A stretch of 24,536 bases of DNA. Origin: a virus. The translations under genes and the position numbers were made by a program. Under the pieces are notes generated by a model. The model did no database searches. It was given only the letters and a program-made list of their open reading frames with translations, and had not been told where the DNA came from. The stretch lies in IMG/VR virus record IMGVR_UViG_3300042876_000050, positions 1 through 24,536 of that record; one strand, 5' to 3'. This document shows, piece by piece, positions 1-8,346 of this stretch (positions are counted from its first letter, which is position 1; each line of letters starts with the position of its first letter).

Positions 1-2
1 GT

Positions 3-119
3 CTAAGGTTTGCAGAGGTGCATGTCATCGAACAGTGTGGGCACGAAATCCTGGAAGAAAAGCCTGTGGAATTTAAAATCGCCAAATCCAAAAGTACCAT
101 TTTTTGCCCATTTTACTAA
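3..119 (+). other. possible 3' end of an unidentified gene
   Basis: An open frame runs into the window from the left edge and ends at TAA (117-119), giving about 38 residues containing EVHVIEQCGHEILEEKPVEF. That stretch looks protein-like, with mixed charge and no low complexity. The last residues, rich in K, S, F and Y, lie in AT-rich DNA and may be an accidental read-through tail. It converges on the leftward phage operon, and the terminator at 190-215 lies between them. I do not recognise the family. It could be a host gene cut by phage insertion, a separate phage gene, or chance. Confidence 0.25.
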
Positions 120-138
120 ATCGAGATGTACCATTTTA
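94..138. repeat. phased CCATTTT motifs in AT-rich non-coding DNA
   Basis: CCATTTT occurs at 97-103, 108-114 and 131-137, with start-to-start distances of 11 and 23 bp, roughly one and two helical turns. The first and third copies extend to GTACCATTTT (94-103 and 128-137). No gene covers most of this stretch. Phased short repeats at the edge of a phage structural region could be sites for a transposase or another DNA-binding protein, but AT-rich DNA makes short repeats likely by chance. Function is inferred only. Confidence 0.4.
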
Positions 139-189
139 AAACCTTTAAAAGCCTGTTTTTAGCTCAATTTGGCACTTTTTAACAAAACA

Positions 190-215
190 AAAAGACCAGG
201 TTTCCCCGGTCTTTT
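190..215 (-). terminator. intrinsic terminator of the leftward regulator unit
   Basis: AAAAGACC (190-197) and GGTCTTTT (208-215) form a perfect 8-bp stem around a 10-base loop. Read leftward, the hairpin is followed by TTGTTTTGTTAAAAA, a good U-rich tract. It lies 24 bases past the stop codon of the HTH gene and probably ends all leftward transcription. Read rightward it is followed by only TTTT within its own stem and then CAATTTG, so it may also work weakly in that direction. Confidence 0.8.
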
Positions 216-239
216 CAATTTGCTTTAATTCGCTGATTT

Positions 240-695
240 TCAGCGCAACATATACCAAAACATAGCCTTCACAGGCTGGCTCATTGGTCTATTACCTGCG
301 ATCCAAGCGGACAGGTTAGTCTTGTCTATTCCAGTCTCTTCGACTAGCTTGACCTGTGTCAGTCCGCGTTCTTTGAGCTTTTGCTGAATCCATTCCGGTG
401 TCACATGCTCAACGGATGGTGGCACATATTCAACAGGCCTAGACCTGATATCCATTCCAGGAAGGAACTCTTTGAATAGCTTCTTGGCAATATCTGACAG
501 CTCTTTGTTGCTGAAGTACTTTTCCAAAGGTGATTTACTTTGGACCACCTGTACGGTCACTTGATTGGGGTCAAAATCCAATACCTTAAACCCAATACGG
601 TTGTGGCGCAAATGCATCATTGCACCTTGCTCAAGTCTTTCAATCACTTCGGGACTCATGAGGCCCTCGATCAATTTAATGTTTCTGATTGTCAT
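240..695 (-). CDS. HTH (XRE-type) DNA-binding protein
   Basis: This 151-residue protein has a C-terminal helix-turn-helix of the XRE/Cro type at about residues 100-145. It reads QQKLKERGLTQVKLVEETGI followed by DKTNLSAWIAGNRP, matching the family pattern in which the second helix contacts DNA. The first 95 residues match no domain I know. It is the second gene of a leftward unit with the 109-residue gene upstream and is followed by a terminator. A hairpin lies in its leader (709-734), so its level may be set separately from the first gene. It is likely a phage regulator, but its target is unknown. The two dyads at 19232-19268 are candidates only because no other regulator is visible. The DNA-binding domain is confident, the role is not. 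Confidence 0.85.
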   Translation of the reverse strand: MTIRNIKLIEGLMSPEVIERLEQGAMMHLRHNRIGFKVLDFDPNQVTVQVVQSKSPLEKYFSNKELSDIAKKLFKEFLPGMDIRSRPVEYVPPSVEHVTPEWIQQKLKERGLTQVKLVEETGIDKTNLSAWIAGNRPMSQPVKAMFWYMLR

Positions 696-708
696 ATCTA
701 TGAAGTTA

Positions 709-734
709 AAGAAGGGGCCCGGAGGCCCTTTCTT
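709..734 (-). terminator. hairpin between the two regulator-unit genes (terminator or attenuator)
   Basis: AAGAAGGGGCC (709-719) and GGCCCTTTCTT (724-734) form an 11-bp stem with a 4-base loop. Read leftward there is one A-C mismatch, and the hairpin is followed by TTTAACTTC, a weak U tract. It starts one base past the stop codon of the 109-residue gene and ends 13 bases before the HTH start codon. The placement suggests partial termination or control of the HTH gene's translation. Confidence 0.5.
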
Positions 735-735
735 G

Positions 736-1065
736 TTAGAGGTAAATTAAAGTTGCGGTTTCGATCTGATAGATGGCTATCTGTTCATTTTCGATTCCGA
801 GCCTGATCGCTTCGCTTTTGTCTTCGAGGATCAGTACCGAGTCCCAGTAGAAGTTCTTTCCTTCTTTCCAGCCTCCCATCATGTAGGATGTCCTGAGGCT
901 TACTTCGATGACTTTTTTGAGTCCTTCATCTCCGAAGCTGTTTTGGGTCTCTTTGAGAGCTACCACCCAGCCCGATTTGATGTGTTCGAAGGTTTGGAGA
1001 GAGATTGTGAACCCTTCAGGATTCTCTTTCGCGATTTGCTTGATTCGCTTGATCAAGTCTTCCAT
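736..1065 (-). CDS. conserved hypothetical protein of Bacteroidetes mobile elements
   Basis: A 109-residue soluble protein with no signal peptide or membrane segment. The pattern GFTISL, then GWVVALKETQNSFG, then FYWDSVLI and a C-terminal ENEQIAIYQIET resembles, from memory, a family of uncharacterised proteins common in Bacteroidetes prophages and conjugative elements. No function is known to me. It is the first gene behind the promoter at 1142-1172, with a leader of roughly 70 bases, and is followed directly by a hairpin and the HTH gene. Its own promoter, separate from the tail operon, suggests early or lysogenic expression rather than a structural role. This is an inference from layout. 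Confidence 0.75.
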   Translation of the reverse strand: MEDLIKRIKQIAKENPEGFTISLQTFEHIKSGWVVALKETQNSFGDEGLKKVIEVSLRTSYMMGGWKEGKNFYWDSVLILEDKSEAIRLGIENEQIAIYQIETATLIYL

Positions 1066-1141
1066 AATCGAATGGCCTGTTATTTCGCTCCCGGCCTTAG
1101 AGTAAAGATTTCAAAGAATTGCCATCCGTTTGATGACATAA

Positions 1142-1172
1142 CAAAGTTAATAAAAAGTATGTTATTTACAAA
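1142..1172 (-). promoter_or_regulatory. Bacteroidetes-type housekeeping promoter
   Basis: Read leftward, TTTG (complement of 1169-1172) is followed after exactly 19 bases by TAACTTTG (complement of 1142-1149). This matches the established Bacteroidetes primary sigma factor consensus TTTG-N19 to 21-TAnnTTTG at every fixed position. The predicted transcript starts near 1135 and would cover the 109-residue gene and the HTH gene. It shows that these two genes can be expressed without the tail operon. Confidence 0.75.
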
Positions 1173-1184
1173 CAATTAAACAGG

Positions 1185-1220
1185 AAAAAGCGCTTTTTTT
1201 AAATAAAAATCGACATTTTT
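1185..1220 (-). terminator. weak AT-rich terminator candidate after the tail operon
   Basis: Two small inverted repeats lie directly past the stop codon of the last tail gene: AAAAAT-CGAC-ATTTTT (1205-1220) and the palindrome AAAAAGCGCTTTTT (1185-1198). Both lie in A/T tracts. Neither has a strong GC stem. They may slow or end late transcription, but read-through into the next unit is quite possible. Confidence 0.35.
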
Positions 1221-3974
1221 TTATAAAACATTCCCCTGCCAGTAGCTTCCATCCCAAACCAACATCACGGTCATTCCGCGGTTGGGGATTGAGTAGGTAG
1301 CCACGGGTGTGGCATCAAATACGATCTCTTGACCATTGCCATCTATCATCACAGCACCCGGGTTGGAGCGCTTGATAAAGTAGGTTTTCCCTACTCTCGA
1401 AGGGTTGATCAGGTCCAGCTCTATCGGATCGTTATTGTAACATGCCAGGTAAGTCTGGAACCTTGTGAGCGCCTCGCTAACCGTGACCACCTTGACGCCG
1501 ATGTTCAACCCCCAGGCCATCATACTATTGAAAAAACCACCATACGAGGCACTATCCCCGCTCGATGTCACATCGATGCCAGCGACGGCGGCACTAATCC
1601 CGTCTGTGTCGGGATTGCGGTTAAAAAGCAGCCCTACGACACTTGCATTGGTCTGTATGCCTGATACGGCGCTGAAAAATGGCGAGCCGCTCGCATTGCT
1701 GAACATACCGCCCGCACTCACATAGGCGGTGCGGCCATTGGCTGGATTGTTGACGCGAATCCCTGCCAATACACCACCGTCCAAGTCAGTCCCCAAATCA
1801 TCATCAATCTGAAGCACTAGGTTATCGTCTTGATCGTAGAACTTCAGGGAGTTCTCAGCTTCCAGTATTTGCACACGCTTCCCTGTCAGGTTGGTCCGGA
1901 GGTTCTTCACAATCAAGTTGATGATCTCCGCATTCTCTGCAAAGGCCATCTTGGTCACCAGCACCCCGTTGATCGTGAGCTGGCCCGCTGCTGTCACTCC
2001 CCAGTCCATGGATTGCTCTGTATCCCCGAGTTTGAATTTACCCTGTGTCAGGTCAAAGAAATTGAGCCCGTCGAGGCTCCTGATCTGCCCGGTGACGATC
2101 TCGTCTCCCTTGACAAAGGTCATACCCTTAGTGAATTCAAAGGCTCTTAAACCGCTGTTAAGAGCCAATAAAGCGCCTACTTGAAAGTGCCAAAATCCCG
2201 CCTCTGCCTCTGTCTTGATCGGCTCGGGGCTGAGTACCCATGTACCGATCAGCGCAGCCCGTGAGCATCGCGCATACAGCCTGTACACTTGCCCTGGTAT
2301 CAATCCCGTGAAAGTAGCCGGATCGATTTCCCACACGTATCCGACGCCATCGATCTCAAATTCATAGTGCACCAACTGCCCCCCTGATGCGCTGAAGGTA
2401 TGTGGATCGTCTCCCACGTTCGCTTGCAGGATCACATCGGTGAGGCCAAAATTCTGCGACTTCTGACCCACCGCCAGCATGATCGTCTCGATGCTCTCGG
2501 GCTTGATCCGCTCGGGATCAAAGTAGTCATCCTGGTCAAATACCAGGTTCTGAAGCTGCCTCAGCCGTGTGATAGATTGGCGGAAGTTCTCAGCCCTTCG
2601 GCGGTCCACTGTGACGGTGATCTTCTCCTGCTTGGCCACGTCCTTCCTGATCCTTTCCTGGACACTGTAAGGCACGCTATCCGCTATCTCAGCGCTGATC
2701 CTGTGTGGATCGACTATCGGGTAGGATATCGCACTGATACGAATCATCTGATTGAGTCCGAGCGCCGTGTCCTTCACCCGCACGCGGTGGCCGCATTGCA
2801 GCTCTACACCATTTTGGCGGATGTACTTCGGATCGATCTCGAGCTGATAGGTGACAGCTGGCGACTTCACCCGGTCGAGGTACTCCTGACCGGCAGCAAG
2901 TAGCTTCGCCTCAGCTGCCGCGATGTAGGAGGCAGGCATATTGATATCCACGAGCGTGTAGAGGTCGCCCACCTGAGGCTTGCTGATGTCATTGGGTAGC
3001 ACGTAGTCATTGGCTTCCGTGAAGTCCAGGAAGGTGATCTTCTTGGTCGCATGGTCATAGCTCTTGATCTCGAACTCATACCCATTGAGCGCACCGGACT
3101 TGAATACCACCTTCGCTGTCTGTCCTTCGAGCAGGTAGTCATTGATATCAAAATCCAAGGTGCCATCGATGAAGCTGTTGGGATCGTCTGTGGCCGTCAC
3201 TGATCCTGTCCGGTTGGGGAAGATATCGGGAAAAGTCACGGAGCCCTCACGCACGCCGTAGATGTCGATATTTGCTTCCAGCTTGCGAGCTTCAAAAACC
3301 AAGCGCCTTGCCGCGTCGCGATAGTCAAAATTCAGGTTCTTTTCACCTCCAAACACATACAGGCGCGTCACTACACTCTGATCCTGTACGGACTCCCGCA
3401 CGAGGTTGTAGAGGCCTTTACCCTTGCCATACTCGAACTCATAGAGCGTGTCAGCCCCTACGGTCTTCCCGATCGTCACATGCCGCTGCACGATCCGGAA
3501 CTCCACCGCAAATTCCTCACATATCCGACCGAGTGCCACGCGGCAGCTTTCCTGGTCAAAGGCCATTGCCTTCGCTTCCGTCAGGCCTGCACCGATCGAA
3601 TAAGTCCACCCTGGATCGATCTCGTTCATATTGGAAACCAATAGGCTCAGGTAGTCATCCAAGTCACCGAAGTAGCTGAACTGTGCCGCTCCCTCGTCGA
3701 TGAGTATCTTCCGGTACATCTTGTAGACTTCGGCCTCGAAAGTCGCCTCATACACGTATGTGAAGTTGTTTTCCTTCCGCACGTCGGGTACGATGTTCAG
3801 GTAGTACTTCTCGATACCCACTTGGATGTAGTCCCCCAGCCTGATATCGAGCGGCGCAGCACTCACCCAAGAGGCCTGCACCTTCTGCTCGTTCATAAGC
3901 TGATGTGTCAGGATCGTACTCGCGTCAATCTTGACGGTGTGGATCAGGGCGTTATTGCGGTAGATGTTCAGCAT
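1221..3974 (-). CDS. tail hub / central tail fibre protein
   Basis: A 917-residue protein that ends the tail operon. The first ~450 residues have the layout of phage tail-hub proteins (Tal/gpJ or gp27-like): a short beta-rich start, RLGDYIQVG, then EFAVEFRIVQRHVTIG and further beta-rich segments. The middle (about 480-530) is helical. The rest is fibre-like, with GKFKLGDTEQSMDWGVTAAG resembling image-and-template modules of tail fibres, and a small beta-rich C-terminal tip. I place the start at 3974, not at the upstream ATG at 4022. It then overlaps the preceding stop as TAATG, a typical coupling arrangement, and the 16 residues lost are out of place in front of the hub-like MLNIYRNN. It should sit at the tail tip. 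Peptidase activity is possible in this family, but I see no clear catalytic motif. Confidence 0.75.
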   Translation of the reverse strand: MLNIYRNNALIHTVKIDASTILTHQLMNEQKVQASWVSAAPLDIRLGDYIQVGIEKYYLNIVPDVRKENNFTYVYEATFEAEVYKMYRKILIDEGAAQFSYFGDLDDYLSLLVSNMNEIDPGWTYSIGAGLTEAKAMAFDQESCRVALGRICEEFAVEFRIVQRHVTIGKTVGADTLYEFEYGKGKGLYNLVRESVQDQSVVTRLYVFGGEKNLNFDYRDAARRLVFEARKLEANIDIYGVREGSVTFPDIFPNRTGSVTATDDPNSFIDGTLDFDINDYLLEGQTAKVVFKSGALNGYEFEIKSYDHATKKITFLDFTEANDYVLPNDISKPQVGDLYTLVDINMPASYIAAAEAKLLAAGQEYLDRVKSPAVTYQLEIDPKYIRQNGVELQCGHRVRVKDTALGLNQMIRISAISYPIVDPHRISAEIADSVPYSVQERIRKDVAKQEKITVTVDRRRAENFRQSITRLRQLQNLVFDQDDYFDPERIKPESIETIMLAVGQKSQNFGLTDVILQANVGDDPHTFSASGGQLVHYEFEIDGVGYVWEIDPATFTGLIPGQVYRLYARCSRAALIGTWVLSPEPIKTEAEAGFWHFQVGALLALNSGLRAFEFTKGMTFVKGDEIVTGQIRSLDGLNFFDLTQGKFKLGDTEQSMDWGVTAAGQLTINGVLVTKMAFAENAEIINLIVKNLRTNLTGKRVQILEAENSLKFYDQDDNLVLQIDDDLGTDLDGGVLAGIRVNNPANGRTAYVSAGGMFSNASGSPFFSAVSGIQTNASVVGLLFNRNPDTDGISAAVAGIDVTSSGDSASYGGFFNSMMAWGLNIGVKVVTVSEALTRFQTYLACYNNDPIELDLINPSRVGKTYFIKRSNPGAVMIDGNGQEIVFDATPVATYSIPNRGMTVMLVWDGSYWQGNVL

Positions 3975-6748
3975 TACAATACTTGTCTCAGTCTTCCATT
4001 GGTGTAGATTACCTTCTGGCATGCGCCGGCAGGAATACTCCCTGCAAATGCAAACCTATTGGCCGCGATACTGTCAGCGTCCTCGTTGTGAAGCGTCAGT
4101 GCCCCTACCGTTCTGTTCTCAATGATCAGCTCTCGACCGGTCGCCATGGATGCGATCCCCGATATCCCCGTAGCTGCTGTGATGACCAATAGTCTCGTAT
4201 CTGCATTGATCGCTAGGTTGTTCAGCTTCCCGGATGTAGCGATCGTTTGTGCTACCAAGACACCTACATTGGTAGCATCCTGCAATCGCTTCCAAACATT
4301 GTTCACACTGTCTCCATGAAGCGACCGCATCCAAAAGTCTCCCGCGGTATTGGCAAACAGCTCAAAAGTCCTGTTGTTATTGGCCTTGACCACGATCGAT
4401 GTACCTAGATCAGCCGGGTAGTTATTTGCAAGTCCGCTCGAGACGTTCACATAGTTCACCCCAACTGGCAGCGCATTTCCTGTGCCAAAAGCCCCAGTGA
4501 TGCTAAGCATCGCCTGCTCAAAAGGAAAGTTGTTTCGGCTGAATCCGTAGCCTCTCCACCTTCTGAAGAACACACCAGCACTTGCAGACCTTCCGGCAGG
4601 GATAGCGTTGGCAATCGTGACATTGTTGGCGTCTACGATCACCGTCACATTGGTCCAGTGATATGTGGCGTCATCCAATAGCACGCCGACGCGATCACCA
4701 ACTGCCAAGCTCGTGGAGCTGACGTTGAGGTTGGTGGACCCAGCCGCGGAGCTGCTGGAAAGCGTCCTATCCCAAACGCCCACGCAGACCGATTTCAACG
4801 CGTCGGAAGTATTGGGACTGTCATCATGTACCTCGTCAAGTATTCTGAATAGTCCATTAGGCACAGCCGTATAGTCTACCCTGAAGCTCTTTGTGTCCGG
4901 ATCAAGTGTCAATCCCTGTGTGTAGGTCACATTCGTGCCTAGACCGACAGCCGACATGTTCAATCGGGCAAAGTTGCTGGTTGCGATCCTTACCCGATTT
5001 CCTTTGAAAGCCTTGGTGAAGTCATAGGCGCTGCACCGGAACCCAAACCCGTAGGCTGCACCTGAGACAGTTGCATCCTCATTGTCAGCATAGCAGTCCT
5101 GGATCGTACCCGTGGTATCGATAGCGGCGTGGTTGGCTGATAGCTTGCCCCTGTTTGGCTTGATCACATCACAGCCGATCACATCGACGCGACCTCCGGT
5201 ACCGATGATCCCCTGCGCCCAGGAATTTCGCGAGGTGGTATCCTTCACCTTCCCATTAAGGTTAAGGATATGAATACCGCCTTCAAATGCGCTCGAATCG
5301 AGCATGCTATCAACGTCGCAACCTTGCACCTCGATCGATCCGAGTAAGTTTGCATGCCCGTAGACGCTGAGCTGCCTTTCGGTTACGATCACATCCTTGA
5401 CCTTGATCACCACTGGTGACGTGGAACTATTGAACCTCACGATCGCAGTCGAGTAGCTCGATTTGCCCATGATCAAGCGATGCCTTCCGGAGGACGGCAC
5501 CGCCTGCTCGCAGCGGAAGAATAGCCCACGATCGCAGCTATTGTTAAAAAGGATTGCATCCCTATACCAACCATCTGCACCGGGGACGCCCTCGATCACA
5601 ATGCTGTAGGTCTGGGCCGTGCCACTGTGGCTGATGGTGTTATTGGAGACAACCAGATTTTCGGATTGCTTGAACTGCACTGCTACCCCGTAGCACGTAG
5701 CATTGGAGTTCATCACATCACAGATGTTGCCCTGGATGTCGAGTTTCTTCAAACCAAAATCAAAAGTTCCCTCAGCCGTGACATTGATCAGCGCTCCGGT
5801 GGCGTGCTCCGACCGCACATAGTTGTCCTTGATTTGGCATGCATTGAAGCGATTGACACAGTGTATCTGTCTCGCAGCAGGTGCCACAGCATTACCCCAC
5901 TTGGCATTTGGTGCTCCGTTATTCACCGCTTGGCTTGCGGTGATGATCACCGATCCACGTGAGCTGTGGCAGTCGAGGCCACGGGTCATGTTCTCGAAGG
6001 CCTGGCAGGCCGTCAGCGCGAAGTATTCATTCTCCGATTCAGTCTGATGTGTTGTGACAAATCCGTAGCCATCGACACCGTTGTAGCCGCCGTTTCGGTG
6101 CGTCCGGCACGCTACCCCAATGACTCGGTTTCCTTTTCCCCAAATTCCGGCATATCCGTTATCATGTGATTCTACCCCGATGCAGGTAAGTTCCTTCACA
6201 GTCAGAGCAGCCTGTACACCGCACCAACTGCACCCGGTGACACGGGTGCCATTGACGACGGCGGTATCATTTTGGAAGTTCAATCCATTGACCTTTCCAT
6301 TCACAGCGTCGTCCATCGATCCCGTGAATTCAAGCTTGCCACCGCGCACAGTCACCTCATACGCTCCTGGTGCAGTGGTCACAATATGTGACTCCATACC
6401 GACCGCGATGTTGGTGCTGCGGCGGATAGTGATACCGGTCAAGTCAAAATGGATCTCTTTGTCGGTCGCAATGGTAGTGACCAGGTAAGTCTTCCCCTTG
6501 GTCCCTACGATGACCGACCCGGCTGGTGAGGATGTGACCGCCAGATTCCACGCAGCCGTGTCATCGGTAGTACCGTCGCCGACAGCTCCATAGATGTCTA
6601 CATTGACTTGCTGGCCCATCAGCCCCCCCGCCTTCAGTATCCCCTCGATGGTCATCGTGCGGTTGCGGTCGAGGTCCATGTCCACGCCCCAGAGGCGGTC
6701 GGTGAGCTTTGGTGCCGCCTTAACGGCATAGTTGCTAGTTACTCTCAT
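3974..6748 (-). CDS. tailspike with pectate-lyase-like beta-helix
   Basis: A 924-residue protein. Residues 50-70 contain VDIYGAVGDGTTDDTAAWNL, the classic entry motif of pectate-lyase-3/right-handed beta-helix proteins, which form trimeric phage spikes. From about 75 to 590 the sequence has many short repeats rich in G, N, V and I, such as VIGCDVI and VVSNNTIS, as expected for helix turns. About residues 650-850 resemble a shaft or binding module, and the end is a small beta-rich tip. By family it should bind or cut a surface polysaccharide. Catalytic acids cannot be assigned by eye. It lies between the second Dit-like gene (1-base gap) and the hub gene (TAATG overlap), as expected for a receptor-binding component. 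Confidence 0.85.
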   Translation of the reverse strand: MRVTSNYAVKAAPKLTDRLWGVDMDLDRNRTMTIEGILKAGGLMGQQVNVDIYGAVGDGTTDDTAAWNLAVTSSPAGSVIVGTKGKTYLVTTIATDKEIHFDLTGITIRRSTNIAVGMESHIVTTAPGAYEVTVRGGKLEFTGSMDDAVNGKVNGLNFQNDTAVVNGTRVTGCSWCGVQAALTVKELTCIGVESHDNGYAGIWGKGNRVIGVACRTHRNGGYNGVDGYGFVTTHQTESENEYFALTACQAFENMTRGLDCHSSRGSVIITASQAVNNGAPNAKWGNAVAPAARQIHCVNRFNACQIKDNYVRSEHATGALINVTAEGTFDFGLKKLDIQGNICDVMNSNATCYGVAVQFKQSENLVVSNNTISHSGTAQTYSIVIEGVPGADGWYRDAILFNNSCDRGLFFRCEQAVPSSGRHRLIMGKSSYSTAIVRFNSSTSPVVIKVKDVIVTERQLSVYGHANLLGSIEVQGCDVDSMLDSSAFEGGIHILNLNGKVKDTTSRNSWAQGIIGTGGRVDVIGCDVIKPNRGKLSANHAAIDTTGTIQDCYADNEDATVSGAAYGFGFRCSAYDFTKAFKGNRVRIATSNFARLNMSAVGLGTNVTYTQGLTLDPDTKSFRVDYTAVPNGLFRILDEVHDDSPNTSDALKSVCVGVWDRTLSSSSAAGSTNLNVSSTSLAVGDRVGVLLDDATYHWTNVTVIVDANNVTIANAIPAGRSASAGVFFRRWRGYGFSRNNFPFEQAMLSITGAFGTGNALPVGVNYVNVSSGLANNYPADLGTSIVVKANNNRTFELFANTAGDFWMRSLHGDSVNNVWKRLQDATNVGVLVAQTIATSGKLNNLAINADTRLLVITAATGISGIASMATGRELIIENRTVGALTLHNEDADSIAANRFAFAGSIPAGACQKVIYTNGRLRQVL

Positions 6749-6749
6749 A

Positions 6750-7208
6750 TCATGCTAAGTCTAGTATTTTCTTTCCATCTGCGTCCAGTACATATTCCCC
6801 CTCGGCATCGAGGAGCCACTCGGGATCGATCATCTCCTTACCCACCTGTGTGAGTGGGATAGTGACTTTTGCGGTGGCCGTCCCGTTCACAATCAAGTCC
6901 GATACCTGAAATCCATCCGCCGCAAAGACCTCATAGTACACATTGTTGGCCTCGACCGATCGGGTGCCCTCCGATGCCAGCAGCTCCGTGAGGTCATTGA
7001 CTGCCTGCTGCATCTCCGCATAGTCGGCACAGATCAGCACACCTTCCAGGAAGATCTTCCGCGGTCCTGCCTTGGTGACCTGGTAGGGCTCGTGCTCGTA
7101 GGCCACGGCAGTCATAGCCTTGGCCGACTCCCGGTAGTAGGTATCCCCGACCCGCAGCCCGATGAGCTTAAGTCCCTTGATGTCGATATCGTCTAGGAGG
7201 ATGGTCAT
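6750..7208 (-). CDS. Dit-like small tail protein, second copy
   Basis: A 152-residue protein. Its middle part, GPRKIFLEGVLI, followed by a helix AEMQQAVNDLTELL and strands ending in TIPLTQVG, aligns by eye with the protein at 9927-10382 (GGRTIKFYGLIEG, helix, MLPLWEP). That order (beta strands, one helix, beta strands) is typical of distal tail (Dit) N-terminal domains, which form a ring at the tail tip. Its start overlaps the stop of the preceding gene (ATGA). The acidic, repeat-like C-terminus (YVLDADGKKILDLA) resembles short WxxDxxGxxL-like repeats seen in surface-binding modules. The Dit assignment is inferred from position and this alignment. Confidence 0.6.
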   Translation of the reverse strand: MTILLDDIDIKGLKLIGLRVGDTYYRESAKAMTAVAYEHEPYQVTKAGPRKIFLEGVLICADYAEMQQAVNDLTELLASEGTRSVEANNVYYEVFAADGFQVSDLIVNGTATAKVTIPLTQVGKEMIDPEWLLDAEGEYVLDADGKKILDLA

Positions 7209-8344
7209 AGGATAGGTCTGATGATCTTTACCCGATACTTTCGTGATGGTGGCGCTGGGAATGGTAACGCGCTGGATGGTGGTGTCTGGTCAATCGGACG
7301 CTTTTCAAACCAATCCGGAAACTCCAAAGGGTCCTGCCCATTCACATCGAGGGCAGCATACTTGAGATAGTCTGCTTCCTGACCCACAGCAAAGCCCATA
7401 TTGGATATGAATATGGTTTTGAGTCGATTTGCTGGCGGTATGTACCAAGAGCCGGCAGGGTTGTTGAGGTTAAGAGGAACGCCGCTTGAATTGTAGTAGT
7501 CGGCCCAGTCCGACTTATAGAAGCCCCACTTCACATATTTTTGACTTTGATCGGCATAGGATGTTCTCCCTTCCCAATCAAGCACACTTACCGTGGCAAG
7601 GGAGCGAGAGACTGGCTCACCGTTGGCGTCCAAATGTCTCACGAGATTTCCCTTCACAGGGTAGGCGATAAACTCGTTTGGAATCCCGCCACCCGCAGCG
7701 ATCGGGACTACCCATGGCAATCCTGTCAATGGATTGTAACACCTTGCGATGATACCATCCTTCCAGACTGTGGCCCTGCCTATTGCGATATCATTGGAGA
7801 AAAGGTATCTAATAATGAAGTGATGCCAAGTGTTGCGCGTGGCTGGAGCTAAGTGCAGCCTGATATAGTTTGTAGATGCACCGGAAAGACCCCATTGCAT
7901 CTTAAATTGGAAGTGTCCATTTTCAGTACCGATCGCGATGGTCGGAGATGATCCGGATATACCTGCGTGCCATTGGAAGTTTATTTCTCCAATCGGATCG
8001 TCTGCTACCGTGTTGGGGATATAGAATGAGATCGCAAAAAACAATTCTGTTGGCGCGTTGATCAGTGCATTTTCCGACCGTCTCTCAGACCTTCCCACCC
8101 AGTTGGTACCGCCGCTTACACGCGGCTTCAGAAAATCCAAAATGAACTTATCCGATATCGTTCCAGGCTTAGGCCTAATTGTCGTTTCTACACTGATGTG
8201 GTTGGTTTCTTCACCCGCAGCTGTTTGCACCGTCCTTGCCACATCATCCACAAGCCTACCACCCACCAAGACAATCGAATCATCCTGGGCGTTATTATTG
8301 ATCTGTGTGGCTATCTGTAGCCTTTTGACGACTATCTCTGCCAT
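7205..8344 (-). CDS. tail protein with polysaccharide-lyase-like jelly-roll domain
   Basis: A 379-residue protein that appears to be mostly one domain. Visible motifs are GRSERRSE (about 84-91), FFAISFYIP (102-110), FQWHA (123-127), FQFKMQW (145-151), TWHHFIIRY (172-180) and ATVWKDG (191-197). In this order they match, from memory, the heparin-lyase-like polysaccharide lyase family (Pfam Polysacc_lyase): a jelly-roll fold with conserved Arg, the QWH strand and the W-H-x-F-V strand. It likely binds or cleaves an acidic polysaccharide of the host surface. The start has 2 bases between it and the preceding stop, and the end overlaps the next start. It lacks a signal peptide, as expected for a virion protein. 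The fold is fairly likely. Enzymatic activity is not shown. Confidence 0.65.
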   Translation of the reverse strand: MAEIVVKRLQIATQINNNAQDDSIVLVGGRLVDDVARTVQTAAGEETNHISVETTIRPKPGTISDKFILDFLKPRVSGGTNWVGRSERRSENALINAPTELFFAISFYIPNTVADDPIGEINFQWHAGISGSSPTIAIGTENGHFQFKMQWGLSGASTNYIRLHLAPATRNTWHHFIIRYLFSNDIAIGRATVWKDGIIARCYNPLTGLPWVVPIAAGGGIPNEFIAYPVKGNLVRHLDANGEPVSRSLATVSVLDWEGRTSYADQSQKYVKWGFYKSDWADYYNSSGVPLNLNNPAGSWYIPPANRLKTIFISNMGFAVGQEADYLKYAALDVNGQDPLEFPDWFEKRPIDQTPPSSALPFPAPPSRKYRVKIIRPIL

Positions 8345-8346
8345 GA

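Noticed and set aside
3975-4022. Upstream ATG for the tail hub gene
   Set aside because: It would overlap the spike gene by 49 bases. The TAATG junction at 3974 is a typical coupled start.
4068-4080. ATACTGTCAGCGT resembling the dyads of the control region
   Set aside because: It lies inside the spike gene with one mismatch in the outer half-site and no tandem partner, so chance is the simplest explanation.
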